DNA of 27,395 nucleotides, taken from Colivivens sp963594655. Lineage in GTDB: Bacteria > Bacteroidota > Bacteroidia > Bacteroidales > Bacteroidaceae. Positions 1-7,170 of the stretch are shown one piece after another; the first letter of the stretch is position 1, and each line of letters opens with the position of its first letter. Where the stretch lies: NCBI GenBank assembly GCA_963594655.1, contig CAVBFD010000033.1, positions 1-27,395 of the forward strand, read 5' to 3'. The notes below the pieces were generated by a model. That model was not told the origin of the DNA, searched no databases, and saw only the letters and a program-made list of their open reading frames with translations. The position numbers and the translations under genes are program-made.

Positions 1-51
1 CACGGAGCCGCCAAGTTCGCTGAGATTTTGCGCACTGACTTCAATCTGTAG
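1..51 (+). CDS. 3' end of an unidentified gene
   Basis: The window opens inside an open frame whose last 16 codons read HGAAKFAEILRTDFNL followed by TAG. A strong hairpin begins 15 nt after the stop, which supports a genuine gene end. The fragment is too short to name a family. It could instead be a chance open frame, but frame 1 plus the terminator makes a + strand gene the simplest reading. Confidence 0.5.
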   Translation, partial: HGAAKFAEILRTDFNL

Positions 52-66
52 GCAGCGCATGGGTGT

Positions 67-107
67 CATCCATAGGGAGTCATTGATGACTCGCTGTGGA
101 TGGCTTT
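67..107 (+). terminator. Long hairpin terminator after the first gene
   Basis: An inner perfect stem GAGTCAT/ATGACTC (77-83 with 86-92) sits on an outer stem CATCCATAG/CTGTGGATG (67-75 with 94-102, one G-T pair), separated by a single G-G mismatch. It is followed by GCTTTAAAA rather than a long T-run, so its intrinsic strength is uncertain. It separates the first gene from the tRNA operon. Confidence 0.6.
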
Positions 108-149
108 AAAACATGATGCTCTGTGCATAGTGCGGATTTATCCGGATTC

Positions 150-183
150 TTTGGCGTTGGTTCATGATTATTTCGTAACTTTG
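150..183 (+). promoter_or_regulatory. Bacteroidota-type promoter, upstream of the tRNA operon
   Basis: TAACTTTG at 176-183 matches the TAnnTTTG -7 box, with TTTG at 150-153 as a possible -33 box (22-nt spacer). Transcription would begin near 190. No coding frame is apparent between here and the tRNAs. It may be a second tRNA promoter or may drive a short RNA of unknown role. Confidence 0.45.
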
Positions 184-284
184 CCCCATACTTCAAAAAG
201 GTGAGTAACGTAAAGAATTAGGAGTTTGTGAGGAGGTAGACGGTTAAGTCGGGGCTTTTTGATGAAAAAAAAGTCGGGAAAAGT

Positions 285-315
285 TTTGTCAGTTCGGAAA
301 AAGGCTGTACCTTTG
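285..315 (+). promoter_or_regulatory. Promoter of the tRNA-Pro/tRNA-Val operon
   Basis: TTTG at 285-288 and TACCTTTG at 308-315 with a 19-nt spacer form a textbook Bacteroidota sigma-ABfr promoter. Predicted transcription start is near 322, about 22 nt before the first tRNA. Confidence 0.75.
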
Positions 316-343
316 CACCGCTTTTGAGGAAAACATCAGAAGA

Positions 344-416
344 CGGGATGTAGTACAGTTGGTAGTATACTTGGTTTGGGACCAAGGGGTCGCACGTTCG
401 AGTCGTGTCATCCCGA
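344..416 (+). tRNA. tRNA-Pro (anticodon TGG)
   Basis: The acceptor stem CGGGATG pairs with CATCCCG (409-415) and A416 is the discriminator. The anticodon stem TTGGT/ACCAA encloses the loop TTTGGGA, giving anticodon TGG. The T-arm carries GTTCGAGTC. No CCA is encoded. It is the first gene of a two-tRNA transcript. The D-arm is slightly shorter than in many tRNA-Pro genes, but all stems close. Confidence 0.93.
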
Positions 417-434
417 CATATTGAAACAACTTCC

Positions 435-509
435 GGGCGTTTAGCTCAGCTGGTTCAGAGCGTCTGCCTTACAAGCAGAGGGTCGGCGGTTCGAATCCGT
501 CAACGCCCA
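435..509 (+). tRNA. tRNA-Val (anticodon TAC)
   Basis: The acceptor stem GGGCGTT pairs with AACGCCC (502-508), with A509 as discriminator. The D-arm is TAGCTCAGCTGGTTCAGAGC, the anticodon loop CTTACAA gives TAC, and the T-arm contains GTTCGAATC. It lies 18 nt after tRNA-Pro on the same transcript. Its 3' end is duplicated just downstream. Confidence 0.95.
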
Positions 510-579
510 CAGGAGTTGAAAGGATAGCTGAAATGCAATGAAAGCAATCCGTCAACGCCCACAGGAGTTGAAAAGATAG
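494..579 (+). repeat. Duplicated 3' end of tRNA-Val (34-bp direct repeat)
   Basis: Positions 494-527 recur at 546-579 with 33 of 34 bases identical (G to A at one position), an offset of 52 nt. The unit covers the T-loop, the 3' acceptor strand, the discriminator and the following 18 nt. The second copy has no 5' half, so it is not a functional tRNA. It could be a deleted tandem tRNA-Val or an attachment-site scar. Confidence 0.85.
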
Positions 580-585
580 GTTAGA

Positions 586-620
586 AGAGATTGAGTTGTT
601 CAATCTCTTTGTTTGTTTTT
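586..620 (+). terminator. Rho-independent terminator of the tRNA operon
   Basis: AGAGATTGA (586-594) pairs perfectly with TCAATCTCT (600-608) around a five-base loop, followed by a T-rich tract (609-620). This ends the tRNA transcript 36 nt before the next start codon. Confidence 0.8.
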
Positions 621-656
621 GGCAGTAGGCATAATATAATAAGGAAAAAGAGGAAG

Positions 657-995
657 ATGGCGAAGAACGACTGGAAAGACAGGTTGGGTGTGGTCTACTC
701 GACTAACACCGATTTCAATTATTCCACAGACGAGGCGGAGGAGGCGGAGACTCTGGAGAAGAACAGGCAACGCCTGAGGGTCGCTATAGAGAAGAACGGC
801 AGGGGCGGCAAGACCGTTACCATCGTCCGTGGGTTTGTAGGTACGTCCGAAGACCTCAAGTCGCTTGGCAAGTACCTGAAGACCAAGTGTGGGGTAGGGG
901 GAAGCGTGAAGGACGGCGAGATTGTAATACAGGGCGACTTGAAGGGCAAGGTCATCGACCTGCTGAAGTCGGACGGATATACTGACACGAAGTGA
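657..995 (+). CDS. SUI1/eIF1-like translation factor (YciH family)
   Basis: A 112-aa protein. The second half (GGKTVTIVRGF, then a K..CG.GG..K.G.I..QGD..G.... L pattern near residues 79-103) is the SUI1/eIF1 fold found in bacterial YciH. In eukaryotes this fold monitors start-codon selection at the small ribosomal subunit; in bacteria the role is less settled. The N-terminal half is charged and likely flexible. I chose ATG at 657; an in-frame upstream ATG at 591 lies inside the tRNA terminator hairpin and would add 22 unlikely residues. The stop codon overlaps the next start by one base (TGATG), so the two genes are probably translationally coupled. I could not find a clear TAnnTTTG box between the terminator and the start. 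Confidence 0.88.
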   Translation: MAKNDWKDRLGVVYSTNTDFNYSTDEAEEAETLEKNRQRLRVAIEKNGRGGKTVTIVRGFVGTSEDLKSLGKYLKTKCGVGGSVKDGEIVIQGDLKGKVIDLLKSDGYTDTK

Positions 996-1831
996 TGGGA
1001 AGGAAGACAAACAGCGTAAAAGGCGCTTGGGTAATCGTGGTGGTGCTGGCACTGGTGGTGGCAGTGGGTTGGAACATGACCAGTCCGCACGGTCAAGACC
1101 GCACAGACACCTCCATCGACAATGATTCGTCTGAAACTCCATCTTACGAGATACCAGTGCTGCAGTCGGACGGTGTACCCAGTCAGGTTCTCTGTCGTAT
1201 GGCATACACCACGTCGTACAACAGGGACACACGGACTCCCAACTGGGTGGGATGGGTCTTGACATCCGACCATGCGGACGGAGAGTACGGAGGTGGCAGC
1301 ACGAAGTTCATTGAGGATGAGGACGTACCCGAACCGCGCGCCACTTACGCTGACATCCGTGAGGGCGAGTGTGGTTATCAGCGTGGACACATCTGTCCGG
1401 CGGCGGACAACAAATGGTCGTACAAGGCACGGCGCGAGTCGTATCTCATGACCAATATCTGTCCGCAGGACGGAGACCTCAACCAGCGCGACTGGAAGTA
1501 TCTGGAGGAGGAGTGCCGGGACTGGGCGCGCAGGTACGGCAAGGTTTATATCGTGGCGGGACCGGTGTTCCGGTCGAAGGACTACAAGACCGTGGGCGAC
1601 AACCGGGTGGCTGTGCCAGACGCATTCTTCAAAGTAGTGCTGACGTTCGTCTCGGGCAGTCCCAAGGCCATAGGCTTCATCTACGAAAACCAGTCAGGAC
1701 ACCATGATATGGACTATTACGCGCGCACTGTGGACGAGGTGGAGGCGGAGACCGGGATGGATTTCTTCAGCCAGTTGGATGACAGTGTGGAGATGGCAAT
1801 AGAGGCAGTGGCGAACCTCAGCGAGTGGTGA
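995..1831 (+). CDS. Membrane-anchored DNA/RNA non-specific endonuclease (NUC superfamily)
   Basis: A 278-aa protein with an N-terminal hydrophobic segment (about residues 11-27) that acts as signal anchor or signal peptide, a Ser/Asp-rich linker, then a bba-Me nuclease domain. The catalytic signature reads YQRGHICPAADN (His132), and the downstream metal-site region reads MTNICPQDGDLNQRDWKYLE. This family cleaves DNA and RNA with one metal ion and acts outside the cytoplasm, typically for nutrient scavenging. Serratia nuclease has DRGH; here the first residue is Gln, a variant seen in Bacteroidota homologues. ATG at 995 overlaps the stop of the SUI1 gene; a GTG at 992 is also in frame. A cytoplasmic translation factor coupled to an exported nuclease suggests shared transcription rather than shared function. 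Confidence 0.9.
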   Translation: MGRKTNSVKGAWVIVVVLALVVAVGWNMTSPHGQDRTDTSIDNDSSETPSYEIPVLQSDGVPSQVLCRMAYTTSYNRDTRTPNWVGWVLTSDHADGEYGGGSTKFIEDEDVPEPRATYADIREGECGYQRGHICPAADNKWSYKARRESYLMTNICPQDGDLNQRDWKYLEEECRDWARRYGKVYIVAGPVFRSKDYKTVGDNRVAVPDAFFKVVLTFVSGSPKAIGFIYENQSGHHDMDYYARTVDEVEAETGMDFFSQLDDSVEMAIEAVANLSEW

Positions 1832-1854
1832 TTCTGTTAAATACAGTGTTTGTC

Positions 1855-1885
1855 TTGTGTATTAGACATAAATACCGTAATTTTG
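1855..1885 (+). promoter_or_regulatory. Promoter for the pRiA4b-domain gene
   Basis: TTG at 1855-1857 and TAATTTTG at 1878-1885, with a 20-nt spacer, fit the Bacteroidota consensus. Transcription would start near 1892, leaving a leader of about 100 nt before the ATG at 1995. Confidence 0.6.
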
Positions 1886-1994
1886 TCTTATCTATCAAAC
1901 AATACTGCGATTATGGTGCAGAAAGAGGTCATTAGGGAGAATGTACCTAAACCAGAGTCGCATTTGTAATATAATAAAGGAAAAGACTAAAATT

Positions 1995-3629
1995 ATGGCA
2001 AAGAAGAAAACGGGAGCAGACCTTCCTCTTATGGAAGCGTTTGGCAAAATACTGGACGGACTCTCACCTGAGCAGCAGATGAAGGTTTGGGATACGTTGG
2101 AGTATCTTGCGAGCTCTGGAAAGGGCATACAGGGTATACGGGAAGAGGTGTACACCTACCAATGTCCTGACTATTCCAAGATGGTAAAGCCTCTGATGGG
2201 CGAACTCAAGCCGCTGTTGGAGGTAGCGAAACCTGGCGAGGCGTTGGCGGCGTACGCCAAGGCGCACGAGGCTTTGGTCAAGCTCTCCCAGCAAGAGCGG
2301 GAGGAGGCTGTCCGCAATCTTTTGGTACAGATTCTTGCTGACGGACAGTCACGCAATTTTGAAGAAGGTGTGGATGTCGGCTGTATGCCGTTGCTTGCCA
2401 TCTTCCAACTGGTGGACGATTTCCAACTGGTGGGACTCTTTGACGTTATTCTGGAGACATTCAAGCAAGGTCCGGCCTTCTTTACATTCTATTATAGCGG
2501 TTTTGGGGATGCTGCAATATTGATGCTGGCGCATGTCGGCAAAGACCATCTTGAGGAACTGAAGGAGATGATGAAGACCGACGGGTTTGTGTTGGAGGTT
2601 TACCCTACGATTCTCAATGCTGTGATTCAGATGGCGGTGGAGGATCCTTTCTTCCGCCTACCGGTGTTGGCGTGGGTAGCTGACATACTCAGGACGTGCA
2701 TAGGCAAGACACTGTCAGCGATGACGATGGACTGGGTGGTGATGTCGCTCGCACAAATCAAGGCGGCTGATTTGCTGCCTATTATCAAGGATATCTACAA
2801 GAAATACAATGTTCCGGCTGTGGCAATAAGGGGTGGCATAAAGGGTGTGACAAAGTTGCTCACCCAGGGAACTGATCATCCTGTTGTGGAGATTAAGGAT
2901 TTCAAGGACTTGTTGAATGAATTGGTTGAGGACGAGGACTGTGTTTTTGAGTTAAATGATGATAGAGTGTACTTGGACAACTGTTTGTTTGGCGACGATT
3001 GGGACGATGACGTGGAATACAAGCCGAAGTCGAAACCAACCAAGGGTAAGGGTGGCAAGCAGAAGTATGCCCTTACTCTGGACGTGACACTGAAGGGTTC
3101 GCCACGCAAGGTGTACCGCCAACTGGTCGTTCCCTCGGACATGACCTTGGAGAATCTGGGCGAAATACTTATCGACGCGGTAGGATGGGAGGGATATCAT
3201 CTCAACCAGTTTATCGACGGCAATGCTTTTTATCTCGTTCCGCAAGAGGACGATTGGGCGATGGGCAATGAGTTGGATGCCTCTGCCTACACTATAGGCA
3301 ACCTGTTGGGTAGGGTGAACAGCAAGATAAAGTGGGAGTATGACTTCGGCGACAGCTGGATTCATGAGATTACCCTTGTGTCGAAGCTGGCTGTGGGTGA
3401 GAAGGAAAAGGTAAAGGTACAACTGCTGAAAGGCACTGGCGCTTGCCCTCCGGAGGATTGTGGTGGCGTAGGTGGCTATCGCCATCTGCTCAACGTGCTG
3501 AAGGATCCAAATGTCGAAGAGTACGAGGAAATGGTGAACTGGTTAGGCGGCAACTTTGACCCCAAGAGGTTCAGCCTGGGTGAAGCGAGGGCAATGGTAA
3601 AGGCGTGTGCGGAACGTTTGGAAGACTAA
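1995..3629 (+). CDS. Helical-repeat protein with pRiA4b ORF-3-like C-terminal domain
   Basis: A 544-aa soluble protein in two parts. Residues 1 to about 320 are all-helical with repeated Leu/Ala patterns that look like HEAT-type repeats. After an acidic stretch and a Lys/Gly-rich linker, residues about 355-530 match the plasmid pRiA4b ORF-3-like family (PF07929): KYALTLDVTLKGSPRKVYRQ near the start, then WEYDFGDSWIHEI and the ACPPEDCGGVGGY motif. The family is widespread, sometimes travels on mobile DNA, and has no established biochemical role. ATG at 1995 follows an A-rich region; an ATG at 1941 is in frame but adds an unlikely leader. It is monocistronic, with its own promoter and a terminator 10 nt after the stop. 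Domain assignment is good; function unknown. Confidence 0.82.
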   Translation: MAKKKTGADLPLMEAFGKILDGLSPEQQMKVWDTLEYLASSGKGIQGIREEVYTYQCPDYSKMVKPLMGELKPLLEVAKPGEALAAYAKAHEALVKLSQQEREEAVRNLLVQILADGQSRNFEEGVDVGCMPLLAIFQLVDDFQLVGLFDVILETFKQGPAFFTFYYSGFGDAAILMLAHVGKDHLEELKEMMKTDGFVLEVYPTILNAVIQMAVEDPFFRLPVLAWVADILRTCIGKTLSAMTMDWVVMSLAQIKAADLLPIIKDIYKKYNVPAVAIRGGIKGVTKLLTQGTDHPVVEIKDFKDLLNELVEDEDCVFELNDDRVYLDNCLFGDDWDDDVEYKPKSKPTKGKGGKQKYALTLDVTLKGSPRKVYRQLVVPSDMTLENLGEILIDAVGWEGYHLNQFIDGNAFYLVPQEDDWAMGNELDASAYTIGNLLGRVNSKIKWEYDFGDSWIHEITLVSKLAVGEKEKVKVQLLKGTGACPPEDCGGVGGYRHLLNVLKDPNVEEYEEMVNWLGGNFDPKRFSLGEARAMVKACAERLED

Positions 3630-3639
3630 CAAAAAGGTG

Positions 3640-3689
3640 ATGGATGAGGTTGTTAGACCTCATCCATTCGGTGTACTTCGGAGTTTTTT
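3640..3689. terminator. Bidirectional terminator between convergent genes
   Basis: ATGGATGAGGT (3640-3650) pairs perfectly with ACCTCATCCAT (3657-3667) around a six-base loop. An A-run at 3631-3635 gives a T-tract on the minus strand, and a T-run lies at 3684-3689 on the plus strand. It lies between the converging + gene (ends 3629) and the - porin gene (ends 3702). Confidence 0.75.
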
Positions 3690-3701
3690 ACCTCAGTAGC
3701 G

Positions 3702-4727
3702 TTAGAAGTGTGTCATCACCTCGATGACAATCTTGTCCTGTTCCGACACTTTGGGTACGGCTCCGCTGCGGTAGAAGTATTTCTCGTAGTTGACGCGTAT
3801 GTCGGAGATGAACGGCTTGTCGATACTCAGGGTCGCTCCGGCTGTGATACGGCTGCGCTGGTAGTCGTTGACGATGAGTGTGCCGGCGTCGTTCTGCACT
3901 CCGTCGAGGTAGTGCTTGCCGTCACTGTGGTCCTGCATGTAGTCGTAGCGGATGAGTGGTGTCACTTTGTGGAAGAAGCACTTGCGCAGGGGGATGTCGT
4001 AGCTGATGATGCTGTTGAACGAGTGTACCGGGTGGAACGCGTCGTGCTGGTAGTGCTTGTAGAGGTATTCCACTTCCGCAAGCAGTCTGCCCCGGGTGTA
4101 TGACAGTCCACAGTCGTACATCGTGATGATTGCGTCCGACGGCTTTATCTTCTGTGCGCTAAGGACGACGTTGAGACCGAAGGGCAACTTCAACTGCGCC
4201 TTGGCGGAGAAGTTGACTTGCCGTGTCCAGTAGTCCTTCTGACTGGTCAACCCCGAACCGTTGAAGAGTCCCGCCTCCACTATCAGTGGCATCCCGAGGT
4301 CGAACGTGTAACCTGCGCAGAAACCCACGTCGCGCACGTTGCCCACATACTTGGCGAGGAACGAGCGGTTGGCGAAGAACTGCTGGTGAGGCGCGCGGTG
4401 TGCGTCTATGGTGAACGGCACACGCATCTGTCCGATGGTGAGTGTCAGTGTTTTCCACGGATGTACCCTGGTGTAGGCGTCAAGCATCTTTATCTGTCCC
4501 TCGTCGCAGAGGTCAATCTCCGCCTTGTATGAAATCTGTGGGTTGAGTTTTCCTGATACATTGACCCGGGTCGTTCTTACCTCGAACCTGTTTTCCCCGT
4601 CCTGGGGCTGCCATTCGTATTTCCCTCGTATCGTTCCTCCTATTTTCATGTCCTGCGCACTTGCCGCAGCGGACAGGCACAAGCACAGCGTCAGTGTGAA
4701 GACGCTTCTCATTCTTGTTGGTTTCAT
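3702..4727 (-). CDS. Phosphate-selective porin O/P family outer-membrane channel
   Basis: A 341-aa protein with a signal peptide (MKPTRMRSVF followed by a Leu/Cys/Ala core ending ASAQ). The mature protein is a beta-barrel with alternating hydrophobic strands. Early features typical of OprO/OprP-like porins are RVNVSGKLNPQISYKAEIDL, the aligned DAYTRVHPWKTLTLTIGQMR region and VPFTIDAHRAP, and it ends on Phe (VMTHF), as expected for BAM-dependent insertion. Family members in Bacteroidota are assigned to anion uptake, but substrate cannot be read from sequence. I chose ATG at 4727 because the alternative at 4751 falls inside the -7 box. It lies 62 nt downstream of the glycosyltransferase and has its own promoter, so it is probably an independent unit. 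Confidence 0.85.
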   Translation of the reverse strand: MKPTRMRSVFTLTLCLCLSAAASAQDMKIGGTIRGKYEWQPQDGENRFEVRTTRVNVSGKLNPQISYKAEIDLCDEGQIKMLDAYTRVHPWKTLTLTIGQMRVPFTIDAHRAPHQQFFANRSFLAKYVGNVRDVGFCAGYTFDLGMPLIVEAGLFNGSGLTSQKDYWTRQVNFSAKAQLKLPFGLNVVLSAQKIKPSDAIITMYDCGLSYTRGRLLAEVEYLYKHYQHDAFHPVHSFNSIISYDIPLRKCFFHKVTPLIRYDYMQDHSDGKHYLDGVQNDAGTLIVNDYQRSRITAGATLSIDKPFISDIRVNYEKYFYRSGAVPKVSEQDKIVIEVMTHF

Positions 4728-4748
4728 GTCTTTTGTGTGTTTATCGTG

Positions 4749-4756
4749 CAAAATTA
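4749..4756 (-). promoter_or_regulatory. -7 box of the porin gene
   Basis: On the minus strand the sequence reads TAATTTTG, a perfect TAnnTTTG box, 21 nt before the chosen start codon. No clear TTTG -33 box is visible. The box overlaps the upstream ATG, which rules that start out. Confidence 0.6.
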
Positions 4757-4789
4757 GTGGGTTGATGTTTCGATAGTGTTACATACCTG

Positions 4790-5872
4790 TTAATGTACTG
4801 TTGCACCGTGTATCTGACGGTATGTTTTCCTTCTCAGGACATGGTACTGCCAGAGGATGGAGACACCGGTGTGGTCGGGTAGGGTGGTTGGCGTGTTCCG
4901 CGGGTCTGTCCCCTTAACTGTCGTGCGGTTCTTCTGAATCTCCTCTCGCACTGCCTCGTACGACGGTTGCAGCCGCCGGAACTCCCTGTCAGCCCGGAAC
5001 ACAGCCTTCATGTTGGCGGTGTCGCCCTTCACGAGGAACTGCATGGCGGCGAGGAAGTCAAGCAACCGTCTTGTGCGCAGCACTTTCCGCAGTTCCTCCT
5101 GCGGCAGGTTCTTGTAGATCATCAGCAGGTTGTTGCGGAAGTTGAGGAATGTCTTCCGTGCGTTGCCTTGGTTGAGTGTCGCTCCACCGAGGTGGAAGGC
5201 GGTACTGGCACTGACGCACACGAGCCTGTAGCCCATGGTGCGCATCCGCCAGCAGAGGTCAATCTCCTCCATGTGTGCGAAGAAGGTGGGGTCGAGTCCT
5301 CCTGCCTTGCGGTAGACTTCCGCCCTCACCATCATGGCTGCTCCGGTTACCCACATGACAGGCACTATGTCGTCGTACTGTCCCTCGTCCTTCTCCACTG
5401 TGGAGAAGACCCTTCCCCGGCAGTAGGGGTAGCCGTACTTGTCGATGAAGCCTCCTGCCGCTCCGGCGTACTCGAAGAGGTGTCCGTCTGAGGGCTTCTC
5501 CTCCCGTAGCTTCAGTAGTTTGGGCTGGCACGCTGCCACCTCCCTGTGGGCATCCATATACTCCAGCATCGGTGCTGTCCAGTCCGTCTGACGTATCTCC
5601 ACGTCGCTGTTGAGCAACAGGTAGTACTCGGCGTCCACGAGGGCCAACGCCCTGTTGTAACCCTCGGCAAAACCGTAGTTGCGGTCGAGCTGCAGGACCC
5701 GTGTGTCGGGGAACTCCGTCCGCAGCATACTGACGGACTCATCGGTGGAGGCGTTGTCCGCCACGATGACCTCCACGCCATCGTGCCGAGAGCATCGGAT
5801 GACCGTGGGCAGGTACTTCCGCATCATCTCCGCTCCGTTCCAGTTGAGTATCACTATAGCAAGTCTGCACAT
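4790..5872 (-). CDS. Family 2 glycosyltransferase (rhamnosyltransferase-like)
   Basis: A 360-aa cytoplasmic, membrane-peripheral GT-A enzyme that moves a sugar from a nucleotide donor to a growing polysaccharide or lipid-linked acceptor. The N-terminus reads AIVILNWNG, followed by VIVADNASTDES (donor binding) and YLLLNSDVEI (the metal-binding region, with Asp-Val-Glu in place of DxD). WVTGAAMMVRAEV and FFAHMEEIDLCWRMR are the acceptor-side and catalytic motifs of the WcaE/RfbF-type GT2 group. The C-terminal third is helical and basic, suited to the membrane surface. Its start overlaps the end of mtaB by 19 nt, so it is read as the last gene of the parC-to-GT2 unit. Donor and product are unknown; no other polysaccharide genes are adjacent. 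Confidence 0.9.
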   Translation of the reverse strand: MCRLAIVILNWNGAEMMRKYLPTVIRCSRHDGVEVIVADNASTDESVSMLRTEFPDTRVLQLDRNYGFAEGYNRALALVDAEYYLLLNSDVEIRQTDWTAPMLEYMDAHREVAACQPKLLKLREEKPSDGHLFEYAGAAGGFIDKYGYPYCRGRVFSTVEKDEGQYDDIVPVMWVTGAAMMVRAEVYRKAGGLDPTFFAHMEEIDLCWRMRTMGYRLVCVSASTAFHLGGATLNQGNARKTFLNFRNNLLMIYKNLPQEELRKVLRTRRLLDFLAAMQFLVKGDTANMKAVFRADREFRRLQPSYEAVREEIQKNRTTVKGTDPRNTPTTLPDHTGVSILWQYHVLRRKTYRQIHGATVH

Positions 5873-7170
5873 AAGGCGTCGTTTGTTTTATTGAATCCGC
5901 CCAACCGCACCTCCACAATCCTGTTGTCCAGACTCGGGTCGTTGGGCATTTCCACTCTGATATAATTGTCCGTGAAGCCGTTCATCGGCTTGCCCGGTCT
6001 CGATGTGTGTTCCATAAGCACCTTGGCGGTGCGTCCCGTGTGGCGGCTGTAGAACTCGTGAGTCTTCTCCCCGGAGAGCTTGAGGAGTCGTGTGGTGCGC
6101 TCGTGCTTCTCCTCGGGACTCACCGTGTGACTTATCTGCAAGGCTTTCGTACCCGGACGTTCGGAGTAGGTGAACACGTGCAGTTGGGTTATGTCGAGAC
6201 TCTGGATGAAGTCGTACGCGCGGTCGAAGTACTCCTGTGTCTCGCCCCGGGTACCGGTCATCACGTCCACTCCGATGAAGCAGTCGGGCATCAGTTCCCT
6301 GATGCGCTCGGTCTTGTGGCGGAACAGCGCAGTGTCGTAGTGGCGGTGCATGAGCCGCAGCACCTCGTCACAGCCGCTCTGTAACGGTATGTGGAAGTGG
6401 GGCATGAAAGCGCGCGACTGTGCGCAGAACTCTATTATCCCGTCGGTGAGCAGGTCTGGCTCGATTGACGAAATCCTGTAACGGTCGATGCCGTCCACCT
6501 TGTCAAGCGCGCGTATGAGGTCGAGGAAGGTCTCTCCGGTGGTGCGCCCGAAATCGCCGATGTTCACTCCGGTAAGCACTATCTCCTTACCGCCTTTCTC
6601 CGCCACGGAACGAGCCTGTTGTACTATGGACTCTACCGATCCGTTACGGCTCCTGCCTCGTGCCATGGGTATGGTGCAGTAGGTGCAGAAGTAGTTGCAT
6701 CCGTCCTGTACCTTGAGGAAGTAGCGTGTGCGGTCGCCTCGTGAGCAGGACGGGAAGAACTCCCGGCCCTTTCCCTCCGCCCTTTCCGGTGGCGGTGTCC
6801 CCTGACTCATCATGTAGCACATCTGCGGAATCAGTTCGCCCCTGTACTGCGCGCCCACCACGAGACTCACCCCGGGGATGTCGCTGATGGTCTGCGGACT
6901 CAGTTGGGCGTAACAGCCTGTGACCGCCACGAACGATCCGGGGTTCTCCTTTATTATCCTGTGGATGGCCTGGCGGCACTTGCTGTCCGCCTGGGCGGTC
7001 ACACTGCACGTGTTGACCACGCAGATGTCCGCCGCCTCTCCTTTCCCCGCTTTCCTCACCCCATGCTTCATGAGAGCCTCGCCCAGAGTGGATGTCTCAG
7101 CGAAGTTGAGCTTGCATCCCAGGGTGAAGAACGCGGCCGTCTTTCCTTCCAGTATACTGTAGTCAATCAT
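5854..7170 (-). CDS. mtaB: tRNA t6A37 methylthiotransferase MtaB
   Basis: A 438-aa radical-SAM enzyme that converts t6A to ms2t6A at position 37 of ANN-decoding tRNAs. The N-terminal UPF0004 domain has the three cluster cysteines (GCKLN Cys19, NTCSVT Cys55, GCYAQ Cys86). The radical-SAM CxxxCxxC motif is CNYFCTYC (158-165), followed by IPMARGRSRN, GVNIGDFG and HIPLQSGCDEVLRLMHR. A TRAM-like C-terminal segment completes the normal family length. The open frame extends to 7491, but the extra 107 residues are the antisense-like shadow of the peptidase gene; ATG at 7170 overlaps the peptidase stop by 4 nt (ATGA). MiaB is the main alternative, but the GCKLN and NTCSVT motifs favour MtaB. Confidence 0.93.
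   Translation of the reverse strand: MIDYSILEGKTAAFFTLGCKLNFAETSTLGEALMKHGVRKAGKGEAADICVVNTCSVTAQADSKCRQAIHRIIKENPGSFVAVTGCYAQLSPQTISDIPGVSLVVGAQYRGELIPQMCYMMSQGTPPPERAEGKGREFFPSCSRGDRTRYFLKVQDGCNYFCTYCTIPMARGRSRNGSVESIVQQARSVAEKGGKEIVLTGVNIGDFGRTTGETFLDLIRALDKVDGIDRYRISSIEPDLLTDGIIEFCAQSRAFMPHFHIPLQSGCDEVLRLMHRHYDTALFRHKTERIRELMPDCFIGVDVMTGTRGETQEYFDRAYDFIQSLDITQLHVFTYSERPGTKALQISHTVSPEEKHERTTRLLKLSGEKTHEFYSRHTGRTAKVLMEHTSRPGKPMNGFTDNYIRVEMPNDPSLDNRIVEVRLGGFNKTNDALCADLL

Noticed and set aside
600..1390. Long minus-strand open frames (221 and 223 aa) opposite the SUI1 and nuclease genes
   Set aside because: They run antisense to two well-supported genes, have no recognisable domains, and have Cys/Ser/Pro-rich compositions typical of antisense frames in GC-rich DNA.
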